Assembly: GCA_900317755.1 (NCBI GenBank)
Contig: ONHZ01000068.1
Span: 1-46,016, forward strand
Length of the DNA: 46,016 bases
Direction: 5' to 3'
From: an uncultured Lachnospiraceae bacterium
Lineage (GTDB): Bacteria > Bacillota > Clostridia > Lachnospirales > Lachnospiraceae
Positions 25,803 through 34,431 of the stretch are shown one piece after another. The position numbers and the translations under genes were made by a program. The notes beneath the pieces were generated by a model. The model did no database searches, had not been told where the DNA came from, and worked only from the letters and a program-made list of their open reading frames with translations. Position 1 is the stretch's first letter, and the number at the start of each line of letters is the position of its first letter.

Positions 25803-28151
25803 ATGTCACGCGATTATAAAGCTCTATTAAATGACAAACAGCTGGAGGCGGTCACGACTACGGACGGCCCGCTTCTCGTGCTTGCAGGAGCAGGCAGCGG
25901 AAAGACCAGAGCGCTCACATACAGGATTTCTTATCTCATCGAAGAGAAGGGTGTCGCACCATGGAATATCATGGCAATCACATTTACGAACAAGGCAGCA
26001 GGCGAGATGAGGGACAGAATCAGGGGACTTATCGGAGATGATGCCGACAAAATCTGGGCGATGACCTTTCATTCTTCGGCAGTCCGCATCTTAAGGCGTT
26101 TCGGAGACCGCATCGGTTACGACAGCAATTTCTCAATCTACGATACCGATGACTCGAAGACTGTCATGAAAAATGTCCTGAAGGATCTGAATATCGACAC
26201 GAAGAGGTATAAGGAGAAGACCTTCCTCAATGTGATTTCGCATGCAAAGGACGAGCTGAAAGATCCTGAGAAATTTGAAAGTGAAGCACAAAAGGATAAT
26301 CCCTTTGATATGTTAAAGTGCCGTGTTTACAAGGCTTATCAGAACCGTCTTAAGGCAAATAATGCGATGGATTTTGACGACCTTATTGTAAATACCGTGA
26401 AGGTACTGAAAGAAGATGCTGAGGCTCTTCAATATTACCAGGGAAAATTCCAGTATGTGATGGTTGATGAGTATCAGGATACAAATACGGCGCAGTTTGA
26501 GATGGTGCGTCTATTGAGTTCTGGTTCAAGGAATCTATGCGTTGTCGGTGATGATGACCAGAGTATTTACAAATTCCGCGGCGCTAATATTTATAATATA
26601 TTAAACTTCGAAAAATATTTTCCGGATGCAAAGACGATTCGTCTCGAGCAGAATTACCGCTCGACTTCGATAATCCTCGACGCCGCAAATTCTGTCATCA
26701 AGAATAATAAGGGCAGGAAGGTAAAGAAACTTTGGACTGAAAATGAAAAGGGTGACAAGGTAAGATTCCGGACATTTGATTCAGGCTTCGAGGAGGCGGA
26801 ATTTATTGCTTCCGATATTGCAAAGGAAATGCGGAATGGCGCTGCGTATTCTGACTTTGCCGTGCTCTATAGAACCAATGCGCAGTCGAGACTTTTAGAG
26901 GAACAGTTCATCAAGAGGAACATGCCCTACAAAATTGTCGGCGGCGTGAACTTCTATTCCAGGAAGGAAGTAAAGGATATCCTTGCATACTTAAAGACGA
27001 TTGCTAATGGCCTCGATGACCTTGCAGTGAGACGTATTATCAATGTTCCAAAGCGGGGAATTGGAGCGACTTCGATTGACAAGGTCCAGATTTTTGCTGA
27101 TGCAAATGGGATGAGCTTTTATGAGGCTCTGAAAAAAACAGGGGAAAATCCGTCACTGAAATCCGCTTCAAAGAAGATGCTTTCCTTCGTCTCATTCATT
27201 GAAGAAATGCGCGAGTTTGCAGAGAAGAATCCTGTGCCTGAAGTCATCAAAAAGGTCTATGAGGAGACCGGTTACAAGGGTGAGCTTGAAGCAGAGAATA
27301 CTGATGAGAGCAAGACCAGGATGGAGAATATCGATGAGCTTTTCTCAAAGGCGGTCACTTACCAGAATGATTCGGACAACCCGACGCTTGCTGCCTTCCT
27401 TGAGGAAGTGGCGCTTGTTGCAGACATAGATAATCTACCTGAGGATGAATCTTTTATTCTCTTAATGACCCTTCATGGGGCAAAGGGACTTGAATTTGAA
27501 AATGTCTATATTGCCGGCATGGAAGACGGGCTTTTCCCGAGCGAGATGTCTATTACCGCTGATGATTCGAATGAAGAAATTGAAGAGGAACGGCGTCTTG
27601 CATATGTGGGAATTACGAGGGCGAAGAAACATCTGACGCTCACTGCTGCAAGACAGAGGATGATCAGAGGTGAGACGAAATTTTCAAAGATGTCGAGGTT
27701 CGTAAAGGAAATCGATCCGGACTTAATCGATGGCTCATTATATGAAGAAAAGGGCTATTCTGATTATGATGGAAATTTCAATGCATCTTACGGATACTCA
27801 AAGTCTCATAGACCATATGATTTTGGAGATAATTCAGGCAGAAGCGATGGTGCATCATCAGGCAGTTACAGCACAGGCAGGACAGGTTCCCATTCGAAAT
27901 TTATCAGCAGCTCGAATTACTCAGAGCAGAATTTTCAGAAAACCTATGCGCCGAAGAAAAATTTTGGTTCAAAGATAGAGAAACAGCCGCTTTCTTATAA
28001 AGTTGGTGACAGGGTATCACACCAGAAATTCGGCGTCGGAACTGTCACTGAAATCGTTGACGGAGGAAGGGATTTTGAAGTTACCGTGAATTTCGATACG
28101 GCAGGCGTGAAGCGGATGTTTGCTTCTTTTGCAAAAATGCAGAAGGTTTGA
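25803..28151 (+). CDS. pcrA: ATP-dependent DNA helicase PcrA (UvrD-like)
   Basis: 782 residues. This superfamily 1A 3'-5' helicase acts in repair, rolling-circle replication and removal of RecA or stalled polymerases. The Q-motif region LNDKQLEAV is followed by Walker A AGAGSGKT (28-35), ITFTNKAAGEM, VDEYQDTN (motif II), GDDDQSIYKFRGA, RLEQNYRS, LMTLHGAKGLEFENV and EERRLAYVGITRAKK. The C-terminal 130 residues contain a Ser/Tyr/Gly-rich linker and a final Tudor-like domain (VGDRVSHQKFGVGTVTEI) used for RNA polymerase contact. Its position two genes after yerC is a common Firmicute arrangement. Confidence 0.97.
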   Translation: MSRDYKALLNDKQLEAVTTTDGPLLVLAGAGSGKTRALTYRISYLIEEKGVAPWNIMAITFTNKAAGEMRDRIRGLIGDDADKIWAMTFHSSAVRILRRFGDRIGYDSNFSIYDTDDSKTVMKNVLKDLNIDTKRYKEKTFLNVISHAKDELKDPEKFESEAQKDNPFDMLKCRVYKAYQNRLKANNAMDFDDLIVNTVKVLKEDAEALQYYQGKFQYVMVDEYQDTNTAQFEMVRLLSSGSRNLCVVGDDDQSIYKFRGANIYNILNFEKYFPDAKTIRLEQNYRSTSIILDAANSVIKNNKGRKVKKLWTENEKGDKVRFRTFDSGFEEAEFIASDIAKEMRNGAAYSDFAVLYRTNAQSRLLEEQFIKRNMPYKIVGGVNFYSRKEVKDILAYLKTIANGLDDLAVRRIINVPKRGIGATSIDKVQIFADANGMSFYEALKKTGENPSLKSASKKMLSFVSFIEEMREFAEKNPVPEVIKKVYEETGYKGELEAENTDESKTRMENIDELFSKAVTYQNDSDNPTLAAFLEEVALVADIDNLPEDESFILLMTLHGAKGLEFENVYIAGMEDGLFPSEMSITADDSNEEIEEERRLAYVGITRAKKHLTLTAARQRMIRGETKFSKMSRFVKEIDPDLIDGSLYEEKGYSDYDGNFNASYGYSKSHRPYDFGDNSGRSDGASSGSYSTGRTGSHSKFISSSNYSEQNFQKTYAPKKNFGSKIEKQPLSYKVGDRVSHQKFGVGTVTEIVDGGRDFEVTVNFDTAGVKRMFASFAKMQKV

Positions 28152-28310
28152 TGAATTCTGCTGTTTTATTTGAAAATAAAGTTCTGACGTTTGAGCAGGC
28201 AAATTTTCAATTTTGTTATAACACCCTTGTTAATATTGTGCGTTGTTTCATAAAATATTGGTGAAAATTTGTTTAAATTTGATATTTTTGATGTATTATT
28301 TTCTCATTTG

Positions 28311-28319
28311 TGTTAGAAT
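28311..28319 (+). promoter_or_regulatory. Extended -10 promoter of the small acidic protein and rlmD-like gene
   Basis: TG-T-TAGAAT (28311-28319) gives a likely start near 28326 and a leader of about 50 bases. No clear -35. Confidence 0.5.
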
Positions 28320-28377
28320 GTCTTTCAGTAATTAAGGAACTGATTATATATTTCACACTTTTAGAAAGGCGGATTCA

Positions 28378-28605
28378 ATGGATAAGGACAAGAAGGAGCT
28401 TTCAGTTGGTTCTATCGTAAAGGCAACCCTCATCGTTGTTGGTGTTATTGCTGCTATATGCGGAATTGCATATGCCATCTACAAGTATTTTACACCTGAC
28501 TATGATGACGATTTCGATGATGATTTCGACGATGCCTTTGACGATGACGACGATCTCTTCGAAGACGATACTGAAGAGAAGAAAGAAGACAAGAAGGAAG
28601 ACTGA
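28378..28605 (+). CDS. Small membrane protein with poly-Asp tail, unknown function
   Basis: 75 residues; no family recognised. Residues 1-12 are hydrophilic, 13-36 form one membrane segment (IVKATLIVVGVIAAICGIAYAI), and 40-75 are almost wholly acidic (repeated DDDF, then EDDTEEKKEDKKED). The acidic part is probably cytoplasmic or wall-facing depending on orientation, and could bind divalent cations or basic proteins. AGAAAGGCGG is a good ribosome site. The methyltransferase gene begins two bases after its stop, so the two share a transcript. Similar short membrane proteins with acidic tails are common unannotated genes in clostridia. Confidence 0.8.
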   Translation: MDKDKKELSVGSIVKATLIVVGVIAAICGIAYAIYKYFTPDYDDDFDDDFDDAFDDDDDLFEDDTEEKKEDKKED

Positions 28606-28607
28606 TT

Positions 28608-29819
28608 TTGAGTACAATTGATTCTACTGCCTGTGTCCACGCAGAGAAATGCGGCGGATGTCAGTACCAGGGAATGTCATACGATGATACTCTGAAGATC
28701 AAAGAAGAAATGGTGAGAGATCTGTTCTCACCATTATTTGATTTAAAAGAAGTTTATCGGGGCATCCTGCCATCGCCTGATATTTTAGGCTACAGGAACA
28801 AAATGGAATATTCTTTTGGGGACGAGGTAAAGGGCGGACCACTCACGCTTGGGCTTCACAAGAAGAAAAGCTTTTATGATGTTATCACAGTCGATGGATG
28901 TAAGATTGCTCCGCAGGACTTTGATGAGATTCTAAAATGCACGCTCGAATTCTTTCAGAAGACAGGCCTCAAATATTATCACAAGAAGAAAAAGGAAGGG
29001 TATTTAAGGCACCTTCTTCTTCGTCGTGGAAGAAATACGGGGATGCTTCTGATTGACCTTGTGACAGCAGATTTTCCAGAAGGGGAAATAAATGAGCATG
29101 AGCTTCTGATGAGATATACAGATGCGCTTCTTGATTTTCAAAAGAATGGAATAGTAAAAGATAAGATAGTTGGGATACTTCATACAAGAAATAACAGTCC
29201 TGCTGATGCCGTCATAGATGAAGGTACAGAAATACTCTATGGCGAGGATTCATTTTCTGATTCTGTGCTTGGCATCACATTTCACATTTCTCCATTTTCG
29301 TTTTTCCAGACGAATACTAGAGGGGCAGAAGTGCTTTATTCTGTTGTGAGGAAATATGTGCTGGCGGCAAAAGAGCAGGAAAAATATTCCCTTCTTTATG
29401 ATTTGTACTGTGGCACTGGAACAATCACGCAGGTGCTATCCCCTGTTGCAGACAAAGTCGTTGGCGTTGAAATTGTTCCTGAAGCAGTTGAAAAGGCAAA
29501 GGAAAATGCTCTTCGTGAAGGCATCACAAACTGCGAATTCATCTGCGGTGATGTGCTGAAAGCACTTGACGATATGCCTGAAAAACCTGATATGATCGTT
29601 CTTGACCCGCCCCGCGCAGGCGTAGTACCGAAGGCACTGAAGAAGATTTTATCTTATGGTGTAAAAGATATTGTTTATGTCTCTTGCAAAGCAGTCTCGC
29701 TTTCACAGAATCTTCCTGCATTTTTTGAAGCTGGCTACGCTGTCAAGGACATGACCGTTGTCGACATGTTCCCTTACACCAAGAACTATGAGACAGTTGT
29801 TATGCTGTCGCAAGCGTAA
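28608..29819 (+). CDS. RlmD/RumA-type RNA uracil-5-methyltransferase lacking the TRAM domain
   Basis: 403 residues. It is a SAM-dependent methyltransferase placing m5U in 23S rRNA or tRNA. The N-terminus starts directly with the iron-sulfur block (Cys9, Cys15, Cys18 in CVHAEKCGGCQYQG), without the ~50-residue TRAM domain usual in RlmD. The Rossmann core has LLYDLYCGTGTITQVL and GVEIVPEAVEKAKENA; the catalytic region is DPPRAGVVPKAL and YVSCKAVSLSQNL. The nucleophile Cys is kept, but the common SCNP reads SCKA. The TTG start at 28608 is supported by AAGGAAG seven bases before it and by the two-base gap to the preceding gene. Which RNA it modifies is uncertain. Confidence 0.88.
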   Translation: MSTIDSTACVHAEKCGGCQYQGMSYDDTLKIKEEMVRDLFSPLFDLKEVYRGILPSPDILGYRNKMEYSFGDEVKGGPLTLGLHKKKSFYDVITVDGCKIAPQDFDEILKCTLEFFQKTGLKYYHKKKKEGYLRHLLLRRGRNTGMLLIDLVTADFPEGEINEHELLMRYTDALLDFQKNGIVKDKIVGILHTRNNSPADAVIDEGTEILYGEDSFSDSVLGITFHISPFSFFQTNTRGAEVLYSVVRKYVLAAKEQEKYSLLYDLYCGTGTITQVLSPVADKVVGVEIVPEAVEKAKENALREGITNCEFICGDVLKALDDMPEKPDMIVLDPPRAGVVPKALKKILSYGVKDIVYVSCKAVSLSQNLPAFFEAGYAVKDMTVVDMFPYTKNYETVVMLSQA

Positions 29820-29844
29820 GCGTAGCGAGAGCATTACCAACTGT
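29793..29844. repeat. Palindromic element overlapping the 3' end of the rlmD-like gene, copy G
   Basis: ACAGTTGTTATGCT (29793-29806), in the last codons of the methyltransferase, pairs with AGCATTACCAACTGT (29830-29844) with one bulge. The loop holds further short arms (CGC/GCG) and two GC-GTA units. No T tract follows, so this is not a standard terminator. The rest of 29845-29935 has a small hairpin (GCGAA-TGCG-TTCGC) and nothing that looks coding. Confidence 0.6.
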
Positions 29845-30117
29845 GCATACAGGGCGATTTAATGATTGGCGAATGCGTTCGCGCGAAGACAGAATATAGT
29901 CGCATCGGACGAGACAGTAGTCCTAATGCAAAAATCTTAACGAAAAATTTCTTATTACCTATACTGAGTTCATAGGCAGCCCAAGGTCTCCTTTCTGAAG
30001 CTTATTAGGTTTCTTACGGCATGAACTGCCCGGAAAGATCAAATACTGCACTTAAAAATGGATTTTGCATGTTAAATCCTGCATATATATTTATACTATC
30101 CTGTTGATAAAAAATCC

Positions 30118-30145
30118 TTGAAAAACCAGTAAAAAGTAGTAAAAT
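30118..30145 (+). promoter_or_regulatory. Possible promoter, TTGAAA-16-TAAAAT, overlapping the iteron array
   Basis: TTGAAA (30118-30123) and TAAAAT (30140-30145) are 16 bases apart. The first two AGTAAAA units lie in the spacer and -10, so a protein bound there would block this promoter. Confidence 0.45.
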
Positions 30146-30202
30146 AATTTCAAACAAGTAAAAAGTAGTAAAAAGCAGTAAAATTATTCAAAACCAGTAA
30201 AA
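30128..30202 (+). repeat. Phased array of six AGTAAAA direct repeats
   Basis: AGTAAAA occurs at 30128, 30138, 30157, 30167, 30177 and 30196, with spacings 10, 19, 10, 10 and 19, so that all units lie close to the same face of the helix. It fills the region between a possible promoter and the ribosome site (AAGGA, 30211) of the truncated ATPase gene. Confidence 0.8.
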
Positions 30203-30221
30203 CAGAGTAGAAGGATAAACA

Positions 30222-30599
30222 ATGCCAGATTTTTCAAAAGAAAATCCATATTCAGTAATATTTGGCCGTGAGCCGCATATGGTGATTAATCGTGACGAAG
30301 AGGCTAAGTCAATTATTAAAGTTTTTTCTCAGGATATTCCGTCACAGCAGGCCTATATGATAACAGGTATTCGTGGATCTGGAAAAACTGTTTTCATGTC
30401 CGATATTTCTGATTATTTTTCAAAACAGAAGGACTGGATATGCGTTGAGCTTAGTGCTGACAGGGATATGCTGCAAAGTCTGGCTGCAAAATTAACCAGT
30501 GACAATGCGCTTGCAAGGCTTTTTAAATCGGCTGATATTAATTTGTCATTATTTGGTATAGGCCTTACGGTTACCGGAATTTGGACAGTTTATTCTTGA
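30222..30599 (+). pseudogene. Truncated P-loop ATPase (N-terminal part only)
   Basis: 125 residues. NPYSVIFGREPHMVINRDEEAKSI and Walker A GIRGSGKT (about residues 49-56) are those of a group of stand-alone AAA-type ATP-binding proteins in clostridia that normally run to about 350-400 residues. The protein stops just after SLFGIGLTVTG, before Walker B and the C-terminal winged-helix part. No continuation is visible in any frame downstream. It is therefore judged a broken gene, though it still has a ribosome site and the upstream array. A short active product cannot be excluded. Confidence 0.75.
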
Positions 30600-31018
30600 A
30601 TATTCTGCAATGCTGAATGCAGAATAATAAAATAAAATGCAGGATAAGCCATCATCATAGTTATTATCCGGCGTACCTGTCAATGATAATAAGAGTGAAC
30701 TGAAAAAATTCTATAAAGCCTTAATGCCACTATGATAAGATGGCTATATCTGGAACATATTTTAGGGAAATATGGTGTTGCCGACATGTTCCCCTACATC
30801 ACATAGGCACTATTTCATCAGGACTACGGTCTCGTGAAACCTGAGGTATTGAAGAAGGCTTAGCTCATAAAATGCACCCAAAGGGCTTATCGTGTAAATG
30901 TATCATTTGTCAGAAGATCACCGAGTTGGATTTGGAATATTTCTAAAAATAACCTACTCAAATCTCAAAAGATGATTTACAATATAATTATTATTTTTAC
31001 AGGAGATGGACAGTAATT
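30600..31018 (+). pseudogene. Decayed intergenic zone with remnants of coding ends
   Basis: No intact gene. Around 30777-30805 the DNA reads V-A-D-M-F-P-Y-I-T-stop, and about 20 bases are nearly identical to the end of the RlmD-like gene at 29758-29780 (GTCGACATGTTCCCTTACA with two changes). A little further, about 30818-30862, F-H-Q-D-Y-G-L-V-K-P-E-V-L-K-K-A-stop could be the end of another lost gene. A TATAAT at 30983-30988 may serve the chemoreceptor gene; no good -35 was seen. Confidence 0.45.
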
Positions 31019-32758
31019 ATGAATAATAACAAAGAAAATCAGCATCAGTCACATAAACTCAGGCTTACAATAGTTCTTCTGGCAAGTCTGCCACTTGGCG
31101 TAGGTGCTCTGATTATTATGATTTTTTCTTCTCTGGCCCAGTACAACTCTCTTCGTTCACAGATGGAGTCCCAGCTCGTTTCCATTGCAACAGCTATTTC
31201 ATCTGAGATGACCAGTGGAGATAATGATACAGCTGTTACCTATGAAGATGGACAGCTGCTTGTAGATGGTGAGGATTCATCTTATCTTAGTGAGTCCTTA
31301 AATGAGATAAAGTCTCAGACCGGTGTCATTATGACTGTTTACTATGGACAGGACGCTATTTATTCTTCGCTGAAGGATAGTAGCTCTGCTTCAATGAGCG
31401 CAGACATCTGGTCAAAGGTAAAGGGCGGAGAAAATTATAATGCATACAATCAGAAAATTGATGGTACATCATATTCTGTTGCCTATGTTCCTATAAAGAA
31501 TAATGATGGCTCTATTGTCGGGTCAGTTTTTGCCGGCATTGAGGATTCTTCTATAAAGTCAAGAGCAATAGCGACCTTTTGGATTAATCTTCTTATTACA
31601 GTCGTAATCGTCATCATCATTGGTATTATTGCATATTTTATTGCTAAAAAAATTGCCGATTTCATTGAGAAAATCAAGGACGCATCCGCTTCACTTTCAG
31701 AAGGAAATCTTGGCAACGGCATGATTAGTAATGCAGACGCTGAACAGGTCGAAAGGGCTGAAAGCCGTAATGACGAGCTTGGTGATCTTATGCGAAATAC
31801 ACATGAAGTCACAGAGAAGCTTCGCGGCACGGTGGTTGCCATAAAGAATCAGGCAGCCCGCGTAAAGACTTCAGCAAATGATCTTTCAGGAATCGCTGCG
31901 CAGACCTCAAATACATCAGAGAGCGTTACAAATGCAGTAGGTGAAATCGCCAAGGGCGCTACGAATCAGGCAGAAGAGGTTCAGACCTCAGCTGAAAATG
32001 TCACGGTTATTACTGATAAGATGACGAGCATTATGACAAATGTTTCTGATGCCGACAAGCAGGCGCAGGACATGGCTGATATCAGCAATACTGCTTCCGA
32101 CAATTTTGTAAGACTCATGAAGGCTATGCATGATACGCAGGCTGCAATTACTGATATTACTGAGAAAGTCAATAATGTAAATCTTGCGGTAAATAATGTC
32201 AATGAAGCAGTTACTGCTATAAATTCAATTGCTTCACAGACGAATCTGCTTTCACTGAATGCTTCGATTGAGGCTGCCAGGGCTGGTGAGGCAGGCAGAG
32301 GCTTTGCCGTTGTTGCCGAGGAGATTCAGAAGCTTTCTACAGAATCTGAGCAGTCTGCTGATTCCATCCATGAGATCATGGCTACGCTTGGCAAGGATAC
32401 AAGTGTTGCGATAGAAACACTTGACAGATTAAATCATACTGTTGATGGACAGATGAAGCAGGGACAGGAGACTTCGAAATCCATGGAATCACTTACAGGT
32501 TCTATCTCAGAGACAAGATCAATGTTCTCCTCTGTTCAGGCAGATGCAAAGACGGTTTTAGATCTCTGCAAGTCACTGGATGATTCTATTTCAAATCTTT
32601 CAGCTATATCTGAAGAGAATGCCGCTTCGACGCAGGAGACCTCAGCATCCATGGAAGACATCAATAACGAAATCGAGAATATTTCAAAGCTTTCTGCTGA
32701 ATTGAAGGAAGTTTCTGATGCGCTTTCAGCAGAACTAGATTTCTTTAAGCTCGACTGA
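31019..32758 (+). CDS. Methyl-accepting chemotaxis protein
   Basis: 579 residues. First membrane segment about 17-40; an extracellular sensor of about 140 residues of the single-Cache type ([20 protein letters not shown] ... [12 protein letters not shown] ... [13 protein letters not shown]); second membrane segment about 185-213; HAMP next ([12 protein letters not shown]); then the coiled-coil signalling domain with the conserved hairpin tip [35 protein letters not shown]. It senses a small molecule outside the cell and controls CheA. The ligand is unknown. The ribosome site AGGAG is 13 bases from the ATG, unusually far. No other motility genes are in the window. Confidence 0.95.
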   Translation: MNNNKENQHQSHKLRLTIVLLASLPLGVGALIIMIFSSLAQYNSLRSQMESQLVSIATAISSEMTSGDNDTAVTYEDGQLLVDGEDSSYLSESLNEIKSQTGVIMTVYYGQDAIYSSLKDSSSASMSADIWSKVKGGENYNAYNQKIDGTSYSVAYVPIKNNDGSIVGSVFAGIEDSSIKSRAIATFWINLLITVVIVIIIGIIAYFIAKKIADFIEKIKDASASLSEGNLGNGMISNADAEQVERAESRNDELGDLMRNTHEVTEKLRGTVVAIKNQAARVKTSANDLSGIAAQTSNTSESVTNAVGEIAKGATNQAEEVQTSAENVTVITDKMTSIMTNVSDADKQAQDMADISNTASDNFVRLMKAMHDTQAAITDITEKVNNVNLAVNNVNEAVTAINSIASQTNLLSLNASIEAARAGEAGRGFAVVAEEIQKLSTESEQSADSIHEIMATLGKDTSVAIETLDRLNHTVDGQMKQGQETSKSMESLTGSISETRSMFSSVQADAKTVLDLCKSLDDSISNLSAISEENAASTQETSASMEDINNEIENISKLSAELKEVSDALSAELDFFKLD

Positions 32759-32774
32759 TGAGCATATTACATTC

Positions 32775-33341
32775 ATGAGCCGGTATGAAATTACAGTGAA
32801 AAAAGAAAAAAGGCGTACGGTCACAATCGCTGTATTAAGTTCAAGCAAGGTGGTTGTGAAGGCGCCTAATTCTATGTCCGACAGCGAGATTAATGAAATT
32901 ATAGAAAAGAGAAATGACTGGATTATTTCAAAAATCGAGCTTGCGAAAAGGCAGGAAGAGAAGGCTGGAGAAATCAATGTGATCTCGGATAGCGAGAGAG
33001 ATACTCTTGTCGAGAAGGCAAAAAAGGTAATTCCGGAAAAGTGCAGGCTTTATGCCGCAAAGGTCGGGGTAGATTACGGACGGATTACTCTGAGGTGGCA
33101 GCGGACAAGGTTTGGAAGCTGCTCATCACTTGGAAATCTCAATTTTAATATTGCGCTCATGCTTGCGCCGGAAGACGTTCTTGATTATGTCGTGGTGCAC
33201 GAGCTCTGCCACAGGAAAGAAATGAACCATTCTCAGAGATTTTATGCAGAGGTAAGAAAGGTACTTCCGGATTATAAGAAAAGTGAAAAATGGCTGAAAG
33301 AAAATGGCAGGTTCCTGATGAAGAGGGCAGGAATCGTATAA
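32775..33341 (+). CDS. YgjP-type (DUF45) zinc metallopeptidase
   Basis: 188 residues. The zinc motif VVHELCHRKEMNHS gives HExxH plus a downstream His-Ser, characteristic of YgjP/WLM-SprT-like peptidases; RTRFGSCSSLGNLNFNIALMLAP before it is the family's second signature. The N-terminal half is the usual basic, strand-rich YgjP domain. Such proteins are cytoplasmic and their substrates are poorly known; DNA-protein crosslink repair has been suggested for relatives. It starts 16 bases after the chemoreceptor with a weak SD, and ends at a bidirectional terminator. Confidence 0.9.
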   Translation: MSRYEITVKKEKRRTVTIAVLSSSKVVVKAPNSMSDSEINEIIEKRNDWIISKIELAKRQEEKAGEINVISDSERDTLVEKAKKVIPEKCRLYAAKVGVDYGRITLRWQRTRFGSCSSLGNLNFNIALMLAPEDVLDYVVVHELCHRKEMNHSQRFYAEVRKVLPDYKKSEKWLKENGRFLMKRAGIV

Positions 33342-33384
33342 AAAAAGAACTGTCACACCATATTGAGATGTGGCAGTTCTTTTT
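33342..33384. terminator. Bidirectional terminator between ygjP-like and DUF5684 genes
   Basis: AAAAAGAACTG (33342-33352) pairs with CAGTTCTTTTT (33374-33384), continued inward by five more pairs including one G-T, with an 11-base loop. There are A runs on one side and T runs on the other, so it can stop transcription from both convergent genes. Confidence 0.9.
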
Positions 33385-33409
33385 ATGTTAGATGCTATTT
33401 GAACAATTA

Positions 33410-34078
33410 TCAGAAAGGATTGTTCTGTCCATTGTTCTGGTTCTGATCATAAGTCTGTGGCTGACCATACTGATTCTGCTGACCGAAATTCTGCTGAGGC
33501 TGCTGATTGAAGTTTGCCTGCTGGCCATACTGGTTCTGATCATAAGTCTGTGCCTGACCATAGTTCTGCTGCTGACCATAAGACTGCTGATTAAAATTCT
33601 GCTGCTGTCCATAAGGCTGTTGACCATAATTCTGTGGACCATAGCCTGGCTGACCATAACCAAATCCATTATTTGCAGGGATGCCGTTTGGTCCGACATA
33701 CTGGGATGAGCCGAAGGCAAGGATCAGTGTGAAAATATTTGGAAGAAAGATGAGCCCTACAGCGAATCCACCACTCTGACCATAGGCCTTTGCTAATTTT
33801 ACTTCAAGAATAATTGCAATGATGAAGTTTACGAATGGAATAAACATCAGTAAGAATAGTAATCCATTTCCCCATGCAATCTTGAAGAGAATATAGTTAT
33901 TATAAAAAGGAATAATTGATTTCCAGCCTGCTTCTCCTGCCTTCTCAAAAATCTTCCACCAGGCAACAATGAAAAGAATGCAAATGATCAGTGTGAAGAC
34001 CCATGTTCCAGCACTCATTCCGGCAAGTAATCCGCCTGAAGAACCACCATAATCGTAGTAATCGTAAGAATCGTACAT
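33410..34078 (-). CDS. DUF5684 membrane protein with Gln/Asn/Tyr-rich tail
   Basis: 222 residues. A Tyr/Asp/Gly-rich start (MYDSYDYYDYGG) precedes three membrane segments at about 25-43, 66-88 and 101-119. Between the first two is the DUF5684 signature WWKIFEKAGEAGWKSIIPFYNNYILFKI. Residues 133-222 are a low-complexity tail of repeated YGQQQN, FNQQ and TYDQNQ, like prion-like domains, probably disordered and interaction-prone. Function is unknown; the domain often occurs with signal peptidases or in small membrane proteins. TTAGGAGG precedes the ATG. It has its own promoter at 34170-34198 and shares the terminator at 33342-33384. Confidence 0.9.
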   Translation of the reverse strand: MYDSYDYYDYGGSSGGLLAGMSAGTWVFTLIICILFIVAWWKIFEKAGEAGWKSIIPFYNNYILFKIAWGNGLLFLLMFIPFVNFIIAIILEVKLAKAYGQSGGFAVGLIFLPNIFTLILAFGSSQYVGPNGIPANNGFGYGQPGYGPQNYGQQPYGQQQNFNQQSYGQQQNYGQAQTYDQNQYGQQANFNQQPQQNFGQQNQYGQPQTYDQNQNNGQNNPF

Positions 34079-34169
34079 AATTTTCCTCCTAATAAATAAA
34101 ACAACTGTGTGAATATCCTATTACATTATTGTAATCTTACAGGACATAATATCTTCACACTTTTTAAAC

Positions 34170-34198
34170 ATTGTAAAAAATATATGGCTTTCTGTCAA
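34170..34198 (-). promoter_or_regulatory. Promoter of the DUF5684 gene, TTGACA-17-TACAAT
   Basis: On the minus strand: TTGACA (34198-34193), 17-base spacer, TACAAT (34175-34170). The leader of about 85 bases includes an inverted repeat, ATTACA-TTAT-TGTAAT (34120-34135). Confidence 0.75.
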
Positions 34199-34331
34199 TC
34201 AAAATATATCAAAAATTTGTAATATTTTAGTTAAAATGCAATAATTGCGCCTTTGGGTACTTATTTTACAAAAACAGTTTCCGTATCTGGCTGGTTCAAG
34301 TTTTTTTGAATGGCTGCCGTCTTTATTCGGG

Positions 34332-34360
34332 TTGCGAAAAGAAAAGTAAAAATATATAAT
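34332..34360 (+). promoter_or_regulatory. Promoter of metF, TTGCGA-17-TATAAT
   Basis: TTGCGA (34332-34337), 17-base spacer, perfect TATAAT (34355-34360). The leader is only about 65 bases, too short for a SAM-I riboswitch. Confidence 0.65.
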
Positions 34361-34362
34361 TT

Positions 34363-34389
34363 ATAAAATCCGCGAAGCGGCAATTTTAT
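34363..34389. repeat. Short palindrome at the start of the metF transcript, copy F
   Basis: ATAAAAT-CCGC-GAA-GCGG-(CA)-ATTTTAT forms a two-part hairpin followed by AGCGAG, the end motif seen in the larger elements. It begins within a few bases of the predicted transcript start. The remaining 34079-34331 holds only the opposite promoter and no gene. Confidence 0.5.
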
Positions 34390-34431
34390 AGCGAGTTAAC
34401 ATTGTTTGTGCGCCTAGATGTGAGGTAAGAA

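Noticed and set aside
30128-30202. AGTAAAA array as a CRISPR array
   Set aside because: Units are only 7 bases, spacers 3-12 bases, and no cas gene is near; it fits phased binding sites.
33392-33709. Plus-strand open frame of about 105 codons rich in Leu/Ile
   Set aside because: It is the antisense of the Gln/Asn/Tyr-rich repeat tail of the DUF5684 gene; low complexity explains the long frame.
34079-34431. SAM riboswitch upstream of metF
   Set aside because: The predicted transcript leader is about 65 bases and shows none of the S-box core; too short.
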